From Rhodococcus opacus (GTDB lineage Bacteria > Actinomycetota > Actinomycetes > Mycobacteriales > Mycobacteriaceae), in NCBI RefSeq assembly GCF_012396235.1, contig NZ_JAAXPA010000008.1:62001-126000 (forward strand): a stretch of 64,000 bases of DNA, given 5' to 3'. Every line of letters begins with the position of its first letter. Position 1 is the stretch's first letter. Shown here piece by piece: positions 12,963 through 23,431 of this stretch. The notes beneath the pieces were generated by a model that saw only the letters and a program-made list of their open reading frames with translations, was not told the DNA's origin and searched no databases. The position numbers and the translations under genes were made by a program.

Positions 12963-15900
12963 CTAGTTCGCGAGGTCGTCGACCGTCGCCGCTTCGTTCC
13001 GGGACAAGTTGATGCCCAGGTTCGCTGCGGCCCGCTCCAGGTCCTCGTCGTCACCGTCGGCCATCGCGATGGCCGCGCCGTCCGAGGACAGCACCTCCAC
13101 GTTGAGGCAGAGCGACTGGAGCTCCTTCAGGAGCACCTTGAACGACTCGGGGATACCCGGCTCGGGGATGTTCTCGCCCTTGACGATGGCCTCGTACACC
13201 TTGACTCGACCCACCACGTCGTCCGACTTGATGGTGAGCAGCTCCTGCAGCGTGTATGCGGCGCCGTAGGCCTGCATCGCCCAGCACTCCATCTCACCGA
13301 AGCGCTGGCCACCGAACTGGGCCTTACCGCCGAGCGGCTGCTGGGTGATCATCGAGTACGGACCGGTCGAACGAGCGTGGATCTTGTCGTCGACCAGGTG
13401 GTGCAGCTTGATGATGTACATGTAGCCGACCGAGACCGGGTACGGGAACGGCTCGCCGGAACGGCCGTCGAACAACGTGGCCTTTCCGTCGGACGCGACC
13501 ATGACCTCGCCGTCGCGGTTCGGCAGCGTCGAACCGAGGAGACCGGTGAGCTCGTCTTCCTTGGCGCCGTCGAACACCGGGGTGGCGATGTTGGAGTCGG
13601 CAGGTGCAGACAGCATCTCCTCCGGCAGCTGCTCCGCCCAATCGGGACGGGAGCCGTCGCCGGCGATCTGAACGTTCCAGCCGGTCTTGCCGATCCACCC
13701 GAGGTGGGTCTCCAAGATCTGACCGATGTTCATACGACGCGGAACACCGTGGGTGTTCAGAATGATGTCGACCGGAGTGCCGTCGGGCAGGAACGGCATG
13801 TCCTCCTGCGGGAGGATCTTGCCGATGACGCCCTTGTTGCCGTGGCGGCCGGCGAGCTTGTCGCCGTCCTGGATCTTGCGCTTCTGCGCCACGTAGACGC
13901 GGACCAGCTCGTTGACACCGGGGGGCAGATCGTCGTCGTCGTCGCGCGAGAACACGCGGATGCCGATGACCTTGCCGGTCTCACCGTGGGGAACCTTCAG
14001 CGACGTGTCGCGAACCTCGCGGGCCTTCTCACCGAAGATGGCGCGCAGCAGGCGCTCCTCGGGGGTCAGCTCGGTCTCACCCTTCGGCGTGACCTTTCCG
14101 ACCAGCACGTCGCCGTCACGAACCTCGGCACCGATACGGATGATGCCGCGCTCGTCGAGGTCGGCGAGGACCTCGTCGGAGACGTTCGGGATGTCGCGAG
14201 TGATCTCCTCGGCACCGAGCTTGGTGTCGCGGGCATCGATCTCGTGCTCCTCGATGTGGATCGAGGTCAGGACGTCCTCTTCCACGAGGCGCTGCGACAG
14301 AATGATCGCGTCCTCGTAGTTGTGGCCTTCCCACGGCATGATCGCGACGAGCAGGTTCTTGCCGAGCGCCATCTCACCGTTCTCGGTGCAGGGGCCGTCG
14401 GCGAGGACCTGTCCGACCTCGACACGCTGCCCCTCGTCCACGATCGGACGCTGGTTGGCGCAGGTGCCCTGGTTCGAGCGCGCGAACTTGCGCATCCGGT
14501 AGGTCTTGCGGCTGCCGTCGTCGGCCATGACCGTGACGTAGTCGGCGGAGACCTCTTCCACGACACCGGTCTTCTCGGTGACGATGACGTCGCCCGCGTC
14601 GACGGCGGCACGCAGTTCCATGCCGGTACCGACCAGCGGAGCCTCGCTGCGAACGAGGGGCACCGCCTGACGCTGCATGTTCGCACCCATCAGGGCACGG
14701 TTGGCGTCGTCGTGCTCGAGGAACGGAATCATCGCGGTCGCGACGGACACCATCTGCCGCGGCGAGACGTCCATGTAGTCGATCTCGGCGGACGAGACGA
14801 ACTCGACCTCGCCACCCTTACGACGGACCAGAATACGATCGTCCGTGAAGTGACCGTTCGCGTCGAGGGCCGAGTTGGCCTGGGCGACGACGTGGCGGTC
14901 CTCTTCGTCCGCGGTCAGGTAGTCGACCTGGTCGGTGACCTGGCCGTTCTCCACCTTGCGGTACGGCGTCTCGATGAAGCCGAACGGGTTGACCCGTGCG
15001 TACACCGACAGCGAACCGATCAGACCGATGTTCGGACCCTCAGGGGTCTCGATCGGGCACATGCGGCCGTAGTGCGACGGGTGAACGTCTCGCACCTCGA
15101 GGCCGGCGCGCTCACGGGACAGACCACCCGGGCCGAGGGCGGACAGACGACGCTTGTGCGTCAGCCCCGACAGCGGGTTGTTCTGGTCCATGAACTGCGA
15201 CAGCTGGGAGGTTCCGAAGAACTCCTTGATCGCAGCCACGACGGGCCGGATGTTGATCAGCGTCTGCGGCGTGATGGCCTCGACGTCCTGGGTCGTCATG
15301 CGCTCACGAACCACGCGCTCCATGCGGGACAGGCCCACGCGGATCTGGTTCTGGATGAGCTCGCCGACCGTGCGCAGACGACGGTTACCGAAGTGGTCGA
15401 TGTCGTCGACCTCGACGGGCACCGCACTGCCGCCGGGGGCGGTCATCTCGGTGTCACCGGCGTGCAGGCGCACCAGGTACTCGATGGTGGCGACGATGTC
15501 TTCCTCGGTGAGGGTCGACGCGACGATCGGCTGTCCGAGGTTCAGGCCCAGCTTCTTGTTGATCTTGTAGCGACCCACGCGAGCCAGGTCGTAGCGCTTG
15601 TCCTTGAAGAACAGGTTCTCCAGGAGCGTCTGCGCGCTCTCCTTGGTCGGCGGCTCGCCCGGACGCAGCTTGCGGTAGATGTCGAGCAGCGCCTCGTCGG
15701 TGCCGGCGGTGTTGTCCTTCTCGAGCGTCGCCATGAGGATCTCCGAGAAGCCGAAGCGCTCGGTGATCTGCTCGGTGGTCCAGCCGAGGGCCTTCAGCAG
15801 CACGGTGACGGGCTGGCGGCGCTTGCGGTCGATGCGGACGCCGACCGTGTCGCGCTTGTCCACGTCGAACTCGAGCCATGCACCACGGCCCGGGATGACC

Positions 15901-16451
15901 TTGACGCTGTGCAGGTCCTTCTCGGTGCCCTTGTCGACGGAGTGGTCGAAGTAGACGCCGGGGGAACGCACCAGCTGCGAGACCACGACACGCTCGGTGC
16001 CGTTGATGATGAACGTGCCCTTGTCGGTCATCATCGGGAAGTCGCCCATGAAGACCGTCTGGCTCTTGATCTCACCGGTGTTGTTGTTGATGAACTCCGC
16101 GGTGACGAACAACGGCGCCGCGTAGGTCATGTCTTTGTCTTTGCACTCGTCCGTCGAGGCCTTCACCTCGTCGAAACGCGGGTCCGAGAAGGACAGAGAC
16201 ATCGAGCCCGAGAAATCCTCGATCGGGGAAAGCTCCGCGAGAATGTCCTCGAGACCTCCGGAGATTGCGCTGTCGCCACGAGCGGCGGCGCGTTCGCGCC
16301 AGCTCTGCGCACCGATCAACCACTCGAACGAATCGGTTTGTACATCAAGAAGCCCGGGAACTTCGAGGGGTTCGCGAATCTTTGCGAACGAAACCCTCTT
16401 CGGGGCTCCGGGGATTCCGGAAACTGCCTTGGTCTGGCTAGAGACTGCCAA
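12963..16451 (-). CDS. rpoB: RNA polymerase beta subunit
   Basis: The 1162-residue protein is read from TTG 16451, which has the strong ribosome site GGAAGGA 6 bases upstream. A GTG 18 bases earlier (VLEGRI...) is the usual alternative start, and a much longer open frame upstream is not coding. The start region [22 protein letters not shown] matches mycobacterial RpoB. The rifampicin-binding cluster ([35 protein letters not shown]) has the sensitive-type Asp, His and Ser residues. The lobe, protrusion and C-terminal clamp segments ([17 protein letters not shown]) are all present. It is transcribed into rpoC. Confidence 0.97.
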   Translation of the reverse strand: MAVSSQTKAVSGIPGAPKRVSFAKIREPLEVPGLLDVQTDSFEWLIGAQSWRERAAARGDSAISGGLEDILAELSPIEDFSGSMSLSFSDPRFDEVKASTDECKDKDMTYAAPLFVTAEFINNNTGEIKSQTVFMGDFPMMTDKGTFIINGTERVVVSQLVRSPGVYFDHSVDKGTEKDLHSVKVIPGRGAWLEFDVDKRDTVGVRIDRKRRQPVTVLLKALGWTTEQITERFGFSEILMATLEKDNTAGTDEALLDIYRKLRPGEPPTKESAQTLLENLFFKDKRYDLARVGRYKINKKLGLNLGQPIVASTLTEEDIVATIEYLVRLHAGDTEMTAPGGSAVPVEVDDIDHFGNRRLRTVGELIQNQIRVGLSRMERVVRERMTTQDVEAITPQTLINIRPVVAAIKEFFGTSQLSQFMDQNNPLSGLTHKRRLSALGPGGLSRERAGLEVRDVHPSHYGRMCPIETPEGPNIGLIGSLSVYARVNPFGFIETPYRKVENGQVTDQVDYLTADEEDRHVVAQANSALDANGHFTDDRILVRRKGGEVEFVSSAEIDYMDVSPRQMVSVATAMIPFLEHDDANRALMGANMQRQAVPLVRSEAPLVGTGMELRAAVDAGDVIVTEKTGVVEEVSADYVTVMADDGSRKTYRMRKFARSNQGTCANQRPIVDEGQRVEVGQVLADGPCTENGEMALGKNLLVAIMPWEGHNYEDAIILSQRLVEEDVLTSIHIEEHEIDARDTKLGAEEITRDIPNVSDEVLADLDERGIIRIGAEVRDGDVLVGKVTPKGETELTPEERLLRAIFGEKAREVRDTSLKVPHGETGKVIGIRVFSRDDDDDLPPGVNELVRVYVAQKRKIQDGDKLAGRHGNKGVIGKILPQEDMPFLPDGTPVDIILNTHGVPRRMNIGQILETHLGWIGKTGWNVQIAGDGSRPDWAEQLPEEMLSAPADSNIATPVFDGAKEDELTGLLGSTLPNRDGEVMVASDGKATLFDGRSGEPFPYPVSVGYMYIIKLHHLVDDKIHARSTGPYSMITQQPLGGKAQFGGQRFGEMECWAMQAYGAAYTLQELLTIKSDDVVGRVKVYEAIVKGENIPEPGIPESFKVLLKELQSLCLNVEVLSSDGAAIAMADGDDEDLERAAANLGINLSRNEAATVDDLAN

Positions 16452-16877
16452 GATGCGTCCTTCCAGCACCTCACGCGGGCCGCTCTTGCTGTTGCGACCG
16501 CCGCTGTATCTGCTTCGAATTTCGCTGGTCACAACCCGAACGAAACTCGTCACAGTTGCTGAAGAGTGAATCACTTCGCAGCGGTGCGGACGAGGGGTGG
16601 ACAGGAGGCAGCCAGCGCAACGTCCAAAAGTACACCCAAACTCAGTAGATGTCGAGTCGGGCACCCGAAACAGCACCCAGCCGGGCGCTTGGCCACGCGT
16701 CACTGCGCATGTTCACGCATCAGAGTGACGCGTGATCATCGCGGCGTCAAGAGTTAGGGGGCGTGTCGCGTCGTTTCGCGAGGCCCGGGTTGTTCCCGCC
16801 GCCCCTTCCCAGCCGCTGACGGGCGGTGAACAATATGCGCACGCGATCGCCGTCGATTTCGCGAGGGAAGCAGAGCC
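16452..16877. promoter_or_regulatory. 426-base divergent region between rpoB and the MMPL gene (rpoB leader/promoter)
   Basis: This stretch carries no convincing gene. On the minus side it must hold the rpoB promoter and a long 5' leader. On the plus side it holds the MMPL promoter, with AGGGAAG 8 bases before its GTG. A perfect 10-base inverted repeat, ACGCGTCACT (16695-16704) / AGTGACGCGT (16724-16733), with a 19-base spacer sits in the middle and could be an RNA hairpin or an operator. I could not fix -10/-35 boxes with confidence. Confidence 0.5.
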
Positions 16878-19040
16878 GTGACGCGCTGGAGTTCGTTCGT
16901 CGTCGCCCGTCCGAAGCTGGTCCTCGCCGCCACGGTGCTGCTGGTGCTGCTCGGTGGGGCGTGGGGATCGGGTGTGTTCGACCGGCTGAGCCTCGGCGGG
17001 TACACCGATCCGGGCAGCGAGTCCGCGGGCGTCGAGCGCCTGATCGAGGGGACGTTCGGACGGCAGACCCCCGATCTGGCGGTCACCTACCACGCACGTC
17101 CGGGTTCGACGATCGACGACCTCGGGCCTGAGGTGTCCGCGCACCTCGCTCAGATCGACCCCAGAATGCTCGCCAGCACTCCCCTGTCGTACTGGTCGGC
17201 GCCGCCGCAGGCGAAGGAGTTCCTGCGGTCCACCGACGGCACCGAGGGATTGGTGGTGCTGTCGCTGAGCGGCGACGAGAACACTCGGATCGCCGCGTAT
17301 CACGATCTCGAACCCCTGCTGGTCATCGACGGCACGGATGCGGAGTTCAGCGGCTTCAGCGCGGCCGCCAACGCCTTCAACGAGGTGTCCGAGAGTGATC
17401 TACTGCGCGCCGAGGCGGTGTCGTTCCCGCTTCTGCTGCTCCTTCTGCTCGTCATCTTCGGCGGCCTCGTCGGCGCGGCCGTCCCGCTGTGCGTCGGCGG
17501 GCTCGCGATCCTCGGCGCCCTCGGCGCCCTGCGCGTGATCTCCTACTTCACCGAAGTCAGCGCATTCTCGGTGAACATCGCGAGCCTCGTCGGGCTCGGC
17601 ATGTCCATCGACTACGGATTGTTCGTCGTGACCCGGTTCCGCGAGGAGCTGCGGTCGGGCGCCCACACCGACGACGCCGTCCGCCGGACGCTCGCCACGG
17701 CCGGCCGGACCGTGGGGTTCTCCGCCCTCCTCCTGGTGTGCGGCTTCGTGGGCATGCTCGTGTTCCCCCAGGCCATCGTCCGGTCGTTCGCCTACGGCGG
17801 GATGGCGGCCATCGGGATCGCCGCCGTGTTGTCGCTGTCGGCGCTGCCCGCGGCACTCGCGCTGCTCGGGCCTCGCATCAACTCGCTCACCTGGCGACCG
17901 GGTGTGGTCGAACGCGGCGAAGACCGGGCGCACCGGTTCTGGGGCGGCGTCGCCGCCCGGGTCATGCGGCGGCCCGTCCCGATCGCGACAGCCATCGTTG
18001 CGGGGCTGCTCGTGCTCGCCGCGCCCCTCGCAGGCGCATCCTTGGGCGATCTCGATCACACCGGACTGCCCGCGACTCACCCGCTCCGGCTAGCCGTCGA
18101 CGATCTCGCCGCGGACTTCCCGCTCGCCAACAACGGGGCGACCCTGATCCTGCAGGGCAGCGACGGCAAGGCCCCGCCCCCGGCCGCCACGGCAGAGCTC
18201 TTCCGGGCGACGGCCGCGGTCGACGGCGTCCAGCGGGTCGTCCCGGTCGGCGCCACCGACACGTTCGTCGCCATCCGGGCCATCTTCGACGACGCCGACC
18301 GCACGACGGGGGCCATGGCGACGGCCGCCGCACTGCGCGACCTCCCGCCCCCGGATGGCACCGAGAAGATGCTGGGCGGGTTGAACGCCCTGACCGCCGA
18401 CGGACTGGACGCGATGGCGGCGCGGCTGCCGTGGATGATCGGGATCATGGTGGCCGTCACCTTCGTGCTGATGCTGCTGGCGTTCCGGTCCGTGGTGCTG
18501 CCCCTGAAGGCGATCGCGATGGCCACCCTGAGCCTCGCCGCCTCGTTCGGCGTGCTCACGTGGATCTTCGACGACGGCCACGGTGCCGGATTCCTCGGCG
18601 TGACGCCGGGGCCGCTGCCCGCGACGATGGTCGTCCTCATCATCGCGGTGGTGTTCGGGCTCTCCACCGACTACGAGATCTTCCTGATGTCGCGAATGGT
18701 CGAGGCCCACGACAAGGGGGCATCGACCGAAGAGGCCGTGCGGATCGGCACGGCACATACGGGGCGCATCGTGACTGCTGCCGCCGCGTTGCTGATCGTC
18801 GTCACCGGCGCGTTCACGCTCTCGGAGCTGACGATGATGCGATTCATCGGACTCGGCATGATCGTCGCGCTGCTCATCGACGCCACCGTGATCCGCATGA
18901 TGCTGGTGCCCGCCCTGGTGAAACTGATGGGTGAGGCCAATTGGTGGGCGCCGGGATTCCTGGCACGGAAGGCACCTACCCCCGGTTCACCCGAGAATTC
19001 GAAACCGACACCGCAGCAACAGATTCCCATCCAATCGTGA
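16878..19040 (+). CDS. MMPL-family (RND-type) membrane transporter
   Basis: The 720-residue protein starts at GTG behind AGGGAAG. It shows the MMPL/RND layout: one N-terminal helix (about 10-32), a soluble loop, five helices (about 180-330), a second helix and loop, then five more (about 510-690). GMSIDYGLFVVTRFREEL and the matching FGLSTDYEIFLMSRMVE are the paired Asp-Tyr motifs of the proton relay. Family members export lipids or hydrophobic drugs across the inner membrane using the proton gradient. At about 720 residues it is a short MMPL, similar to the MmpL11/MmpL13 or YdfJ class. It stands alone, divergent from rpoB and convergent with the mce operon. The substrate is unknown. Confidence 0.88.
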   Translation: MTRWSSFVVARPKLVLAATVLLVLLGGAWGSGVFDRLSLGGYTDPGSESAGVERLIEGTFGRQTPDLAVTYHARPGSTIDDLGPEVSAHLAQIDPRMLASTPLSYWSAPPQAKEFLRSTDGTEGLVVLSLSGDENTRIAAYHDLEPLLVIDGTDAEFSGFSAAANAFNEVSESDLLRAEAVSFPLLLLLLLVIFGGLVGAAVPLCVGGLAILGALGALRVISYFTEVSAFSVNIASLVGLGMSIDYGLFVVTRFREELRSGAHTDDAVRRTLATAGRTVGFSALLLVCGFVGMLVFPQAIVRSFAYGGMAAIGIAAVLSLSALPAALALLGPRINSLTWRPGVVERGEDRAHRFWGGVAARVMRRPVPIATAIVAGLLVLAAPLAGASLGDLDHTGLPATHPLRLAVDDLAADFPLANNGATLILQGSDGKAPPPAATAELFRATAAVDGVQRVVPVGATDTFVAIRAIFDDADRTTGAMATAAALRDLPPPDGTEKMLGGLNALTADGLDAMAARLPWMIGIMVAVTFVLMLLAFRSVVLPLKAIAMATLSLAASFGVLTWIFDDGHGAGFLGVTPGPLPATMVVLIIAVVFGLSTDYEIFLMSRMVEAHDKGASTEEAVRIGTAHTGRIVTAAAALLIVVTGAFTLSELTMMRFIGLGMIVALLIDATVIRMMLVPALVKLMGEANWWAPGFLARKAPTPGSPENSKPTPQQQIPIQS

Positions 19041-19059
19041 AGACGATCGGATGGGAATC
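19022..19059. terminator. Hairpin spanning the end of the MMPL gene
   Basis: A 17-base-pair stem with one A-C mismatch and a 4-base loop (GATTCCCATCC ... GGATGGGAATC) overlaps the MMPL stop codon. It can form on both strands and would terminate the MMPL transcript and the convergent mce operon. No U tract follows. Confidence 0.65.
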
Positions 19060-19148
19060 GGTTCGCGTTGCCGGAGACGACAATCCGGCGAGCACCTGCG
19101 CAGCGTGCGCGGATCCCGTTCCGGCTCAATTCTTTCCGGGCGGCAGGA

Positions 19149-20078
19149 TCAGCCCTCGCTGTCGGAGATGTCGGACAGCACCCACTTGCCGTCGATCTTC
19201 TCCATCTTGATCGACAACGGGGTCGCGGCACTGCCCTGAGCCACGGCGTCACCGGTGGCGCTGACGTTCATGTGCGCGAGCAGCTCGGCGCGGTCGCCGT
19301 CGAGCACCGTGACGCCGATGTCGGTGACCGAGGCCTGGGTGGCCGTCTTGGTCTGGATGGCGGCCTCCTTGGTGGTGTCGGCGGTCGAGTCGAATTCGTC
19401 ACGCTTGGCGTCGTTGAGGTAGCCGCGCGCCTTCTCGAAGTCCTGATCGATCGTTTCGTAGCTGTACGTGTACAGCGTCTCGATCGCCTCGGTTCCCGCC
19501 TTGGTCACCTCGGCAGTGGCGCCTTCGTCGACCCAGGCGGTGTTCGTGATGTCTGCGCCGGGCTTGAACGCCGCGACGACCGCGAACACCCCGAGCACCA
19601 CCGCCACGGCTCCGAGGATCCCGACGAGCTTCCAGGTGATCCTGCCGGACCCGTTGCCATCGGCCGCGGTCTCGGCGGCGGTGGGGGCCTGCTGCTTGCT
19701 GATGCGCGGTTGAAGGTTGGGCACCTTCGTCTTTCCCGCGGACGCGGTCTTCGCGGTCGACACCGACTTGGCCAGCGACACGGTCGCGTTCGTGTCGGAG
19801 GTCTTCGACGCCCCGTCGGACGCGGCGGAGGAGGCCGCGGCTGCTGCTGCGGTCGTTGCGGCCTCGGCCTTCGCCACCGGGGCCGACTTCTCGACCGGCT
19901 CTTGCTTCTTCGCCGGTTCCGGCTTCGTCACCGGCTCGCTCTTCGTCTTCGCCACAGGCTCCGTGGCCGGGGTTTCCGATCGGGGCGGCTTCGGCGTTGT
20001 CTGACGGGTCCCCGCCACGCGCGGACGCCTGCCCTTTGCAGCGCTGTCCGGCACGTTGTTTCGGCGCTTGGGGGGCAT
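19149..20078 (-). CDS. Mce-associated membrane protein (Mas), with long Ala/Lys/Pro-rich N-terminus
   Basis: The 309-residue protein has a low-complexity cytoplasmic region (1-150, rich in Lys, Pro, Ala, Ser and Thr, e.g. KSEPVTKPEPAKKQEP). One transmembrane helix follows (about 153-172, LVGILGAVAVVLGVFAVVAAF), then an extracytoplasmic domain of about 130 residues with the Mas-type alpha/beta pattern (DQDFEKARGYLNDAKRDEFD ... GKWVLSDISD). It is the last gene of the mce operon, after another Mas gene. Mas proteins of mycobacteria are thought to stabilise Mce complexes. The long N-terminal tail is unusual. Confidence 0.8.
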   Translation of the reverse strand: MPPKRRNNVPDSAAKGRRPRVAGTRQTTPKPPRSETPATEPVAKTKSEPVTKPEPAKKQEPVEKSAPVAKAEAATTAAAAAASSAASDGASKTSDTNATVSLAKSVSTAKTASAGKTKVPNLQPRISKQQAPTAAETAADGNGSGRITWKLVGILGAVAVVLGVFAVVAAFKPGADITNTAWVDEGATAEVTKAGTEAIETLYTYSYETIDQDFEKARGYLNDAKRDEFDSTADTTKEAAIQTKTATQASVTDIGVTVLDGDRAELLAHMNVSATGDAVAQGSAATPLSIKMEKIDGKWVLSDISDSEG

Positions 20079-20157
20079 AGTTCACCACTTTCTCATTACA
20101 CGACGAGCTGTCGTCGACGTGGACACCGCAGCGACACGCCGCCGCGGCACATCAGGA

Positions 20158-20835
20158 CTACTGACCGCCGCTGTCGCCTTCGGGCACCTGTTCAGCCGGC
20201 GCCTGCTCGGCGGGAGCCGGTTCGGTGGGGGCCGGGGCGGGAGCCGCGCCGTCGGCGGGCACCGGACCGCTCTCGAGCGGAATACGCCCGCCCACCGGTT
20301 CGACCGACGAGGCCTTCCAGACCCCGTCCACGTCCTGGACGTCCATCCGCATCGTCACCTTGGCCTTGTCGAAGCGGTCGGGCCACGTGGTGGTGACTGC
20401 CACGACGACCAGCGCCTTCGCAGTGCCGTCGTCGGTGTTCAGTTCCGTGAGTGTGCCCTGGATCAGCTCGGCCTTGCTCGCCGCACCCGACTGACGCATC
20501 TGGTCGGTGAACCCGTCCATCGTCGCCTGGAGGTCCTGGTTCATCTTGTCGCCCGTGATCGACGACTTCATATTCTCGAACGATCCGTCGAGGTCTTTCG
20601 AATCGACCGAGTTGAGGTTGATCGCGGCCTGCTGGGCGCCCGTCAACGCGGAATCGCGTGCGTCGGCGATCGGCTTGTCCACGAAGAGAGCGCGCGCCCA
20701 CCCGAAGCCAAACCATCCGGCTGCGACAACCGCGATCACCACCAGTGCGGTCACCGCAGCAAACGAGGCCTTCAGAGTTCTGTCCTTCCCCGGAGTCGAT
20801 TGTCCCGACTCCGGGGGCGTGGTAATTCGCGTCAC
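20158..20835 (-). CDS. Mce-associated membrane protein (Mas)
   Basis: The 225-residue protein has a short cytoplasmic N-terminus, one transmembrane helix (about 25-45, ASFAAVTALVVIAVVAAGWFGF), a soluble domain (about 60-180) with the family pattern (AAINLNSVDSKDLDGSFENMKSS ... VWKASSVEP) and a Pro/Ala/Glu tail. It follows mceF by 53 bases and precedes the second Mas gene by 79, consistent with one transcript. Expected location is the inner membrane with the domain outside, next to the Mce hexamer. Confidence 0.82.
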   Translation of the reverse strand: MTRITTPPESGQSTPGKDRTLKASFAAVTALVVIAVVAAGWFGFGWARALFVDKPIADARDSALTGAQQAAINLNSVDSKDLDGSFENMKSSITGDKMNQDLQATMDGFTDQMRQSGAASKAELIQGTLTELNTDDGTAKALVVVAVTTTWPDRFDKAKVTMRMDVQDVDGVWKASSVEPVGGRIPLESGPVPADGAAPAPAPTEPAPAEQAPAEQVPEGDSGGQ

Positions 20836-20888
20836 ACCAATACCCTACTGATTGTTTTCTTCTACTCGCCCTCGGTCGGGACCGAATG

Positions 20889-22136
20889 CTACTTGGGAGT
20901 AACCCCGAGGAGCGGCGCGAGCTGCGTTGCGATGGGATTCAAGTTGAGAGTGTCAGGCATGACCTTCGGCTTGAAATCCCACGGCTGGATCGTGTCCGGA
21001 TCGGCGAACACGATGCGGTCTGCACTTCGCACACCCGTCACGCTTCCCTGGGGAGCGTCGCAGTTGGCCTTCGTGTTGTACGGGAAGTCCTGCTGGGTGT
21101 CGTCGAAGTTCGGGTCCTGCCGCTTCATCTCGGCCAGGATTTCCTGTGTCCCTTCGTAACCGAGTGTGCACGACGGCGGATTGTTGGTTTCCAGGACGAT
21201 GCCCTGATGCACCGTGCCGTCGCCGGGGGCCACCGTCGACGCGGACGCCGCGATGGCAGGCAGGAACATCAGGATCGGCCGCAGCGCGATCGCCTGCGGA
21301 GCCAGTTTGTCGCCGACAGCGGCGAGGTTCGTCAGGTCGGTGGTGAGACTCGGACCGATCTGGTTCACCAGCAGACCGACCTCGTCGCTCGCCGGAATTC
21401 CCTTGTCGATGATCGCGCGGAGATCGGGGTCGCTGGTCCGCAGCTGCGCCGCAACCGCGTCGAGGTCCGAACTGAACTGGGCGATCGCGGAGGACTGATC
21501 GGACTGCGTCGCCAGCACCGTCTGGCTGTCCCTGATGAGGGCCAGGGTCTGCGGGAGGACGTCGAGTCCGTCCTTCGTCAGCGTCGACAGCGAATCCGCG
21601 AGTGTCTGCAGATCCTCGCCCTTGCCGTTGAATGCCGTTCCCAGCTGGGTGACGACCGTGCGCAACGAGTCGACCGGAACCGACCGGACCAGACCGTCGG
21701 TGGCCATCAGCACCTGCTCGACCGGAACGGGTGTCGACGTGTCGGCCTCGGTGATCACCGAGCCCTGTTCGAGGAACGGCCCCTGGTCGCTGTCGGGCTG
21801 CAGGTCCACGTACTGCTCACCGATCGCGGATCGGTTGGCGACGACGGCCTTGGCCGACGCCGGGATGTCGGGCCCACCCGAGGAGATCTTCAACTCGACG
21901 TTGATTCCGTCCGCGGTCAGGGACAGCTCGCCGACCCGGCCGACGGGAACTCCGCGGTACGTGACCTCGGCGTTGGTGAAGATGCCGCCGGAGTCCTTGA
22001 ACTGCGCGTTCACGTCGAATTCACCGAACCCGAGCAGGTTGTCGAGGCGGACGTATTTGGCGCCGACGTAGACCAGCCCGAGCATCGCCACGATGGCGAA
22101 CGCGACGAGCTGGATCCTGACCAGTCGTGACCTCAC
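20889..22136 (-). CDS. mceF: Mce-family protein F
   Basis: The 415-residue protein starts at GTG 22136, whose GTGA overlaps the mceE stop. A longer in-frame extension would overlap mceE by about 190 bases and is rejected. It has an N-terminal helix (LVRIQLVAFAIVAMLGLVYVG), an MCE/MlaD domain (about 35-130, GGIFTNAEVTYRGVPVGRV) and a long helical region. Six Mce subunits A-F form the periplasmic lipid tunnel that feeds the YrbE permease. It is the sixth and last mce subunit gene of the operon. Confidence 0.9.
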   Translation of the reverse strand: MRSRLVRIQLVAFAIVAMLGLVYVGAKYVRLDNLLGFGEFDVNAQFKDSGGIFTNAEVTYRGVPVGRVGELSLTADGINVELKISSGGPDIPASAKAVVANRSAIGEQYVDLQPDSDQGPFLEQGSVITEADTSTPVPVEQVLMATDGLVRSVPVDSLRTVVTQLGTAFNGKGEDLQTLADSLSTLTKDGLDVLPQTLALIRDSQTVLATQSDQSSAIAQFSSDLDAVAAQLRTSDPDLRAIIDKGIPASDEVGLLVNQIGPSLTTDLTNLAAVGDKLAPQAIALRPILMFLPAIAASASTVAPGDGTVHQGIVLETNNPPSCTLGYEGTQEILAEMKRQDPNFDDTQQDFPYNTKANCDAPQGSVTGVRSADRIVFADPDTIQPWDFKPKVMPDTLNLNPIATQLAPLLGVTPK

Positions 22137-23431
22137 TGTCCACCCCCGATTCCGAACTGCTCCAGCAGTCCCCCGAGCGGGTTCTGCGGCGACGGCGCTG
22201 CGCCGTCCGTCGTGCCGTTCTCTGCACCGTTGCCGGCCGCGGGCGCGGTTCCGGGGAGACCCGGGATCCGCAGACCCGTCGGGGCGGGGATGATCGGCGG
22301 AATCGGCAGCAGCGACACCGTCGGCCATCCCGGCTTCGGTCCGTTGCCGTTGTAGTACGGGTTCGAGGGATCGACGATCGGCTTGGGCTCACCGAACTTC
22401 GGCGGCACGTACACCGGGTCGCCCTGACCGACGCCGAGTGCGCTGAGCGCATCGCCGATCTGCAGGTCGACCGTGAGGAACAGGTTGACCGATCCGCCGA
22501 GCGCGATCTTCTCGACACCGTCCGGGAACGGGACGGTCGGGATGAACGCGAGCGAATTGGGCAGGTCGTCGCCGGACTCGGCGAGCGCCTTCAGCGTCGG
22601 CCGCAGTGCGAGGAGATCCGCGATCAGATCGTTCTTCGACCTGTTGATCACGTCCGTGCCGACGGTACCGAGCCGGTCCAGCTGCGTCAGCATCTGGGTG
22701 AGCTGCGGACGCTGCTCGTTGAGCACTTCGGCGGCGATCGGGAGCTGATCGAGGATCAGCCCGATCTTCTCGTTCTGTTCGTTCACCCGTGTGGTCAAGG
22801 TGTCGAGTCCGTCCAGGGCGCGGGTGATGTCGTCGCGCTGCTGGTTGAGACCGTCGATGAGCGTGTTCGCCTGCTCGAGAAGTCCGCGGACACGATCCTC
22901 ACGCCCGTCGAGTGCGGTGGTCAGTTCGTGCACGATCGGCTGCAACTGGCCGACGCCGCCACCGTTGAGCAGCAGCGACAGCGCGCCGAGTACCTGCTCG
23001 ATCTCGGTGGCGTGCCGGGTGCGATCGAGGGAGATCGTGTCGCCGTCCTCGAGCCGCGCGGGATCCTTGTCCTCCGGCGGTTCGGACAACTGGACGAACT
23101 TCTCGCCGAGCAGGTTCGTCTGCTCGATGGCGGCGACCGCGTTGGCCGCGAGATCGACGGACGAGTCGAGGACGACCTCCACATCCGCCGTCCAGCCGTC
23201 CGGCGCCACCTTGATCGTTTCGACCCGGCCCACCGGAACACCGTCGACCTTGACTGCGGACTGCGGGACGAGGTCGAGGACGTCGTCGAACTGGATCGTC
23301 AGGTGCATCGGGTGGTCACCGACATCCGGACCGCCCGGCAGCGGAACTCCGTAGATTCCCTCCGACGAGCATGACGTCACTGCAATGGCGACGGCGCACG
23401 CACCGGCGCCGAGGATTACCGACCGCTTCAT
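22133..23431 (-). CDS. mceE: Mce-family lipoprotein E (LprK type)
   Basis: The 432-residue protein has a signal peptide ([18 protein letters not shown]) and lipobox VTSC with the lipidated Cys at 21, which marks the E subunit; the other subunits have uncleaved helices. The MCE domain covers about 40-135 ([16 protein letters not shown]). A coiled helical region runs to about 320, and the tail is rich in Pro and Gly. Both ends overlap neighbours by 4 bases. It is predicted to be anchored outside the inner membrane as part of the lipid conduit. Confidence 0.9.
   Translation of the reverse strand: MKRSVILGAGACAVAIAVTSCSSEGIYGVPLPGGPDVGDHPMHLTIQFDDVLDLVPQSAVKVDGVPVGRVETIKVAPDGWTADVEVVLDSSVDLAANAVAAIEQTNLLGEKFVQLSEPPEDKDPARLEDGDTISLDRTRHATEIEQVLGALSLLLNGGGVGQLQPIVHELTTALDGREDRVRGLLEQANTLIDGLNQQRDDITRALDGLDTLTTRVNEQNEKIGLILDQLPIAAEVLNEQRPQLTQMLTQLDRLGTVGTDVINRSKNDLIADLLALRPTLKALAESGDDLPNSLAFIPTVPFPDGVEKIALGGSVNLFLTVDLQIGDALSALGVGQGDPVYVPPKFGEPKPIVDPSNPYYNGNGPKPGWPTVSLLPIPPIIPAPTGLRIPGLPGTAPAAGNGAENGTTDGAAPSPQNPLGGLLEQFGIGGGQ

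Noticed and set aside
12963..16451. Rifampicin-resistance changes in rpoB
   Set aside because: The cluster reads the usual sensitive residues (Asp in FMDQNN, His in LTHKRR, Ser in RRLSALG).
13377..16562. A 1061-codon open frame opposite rpoB
   Set aside because: Same shadow effect; composition is that of an antisense frame and rpoB is certain.
16713..17303. A minus-strand gene between rpoB and the MMPL gene
   Set aside because: The frame overlaps the start of the MMPL gene and has no ribosome site or recognisable residues.
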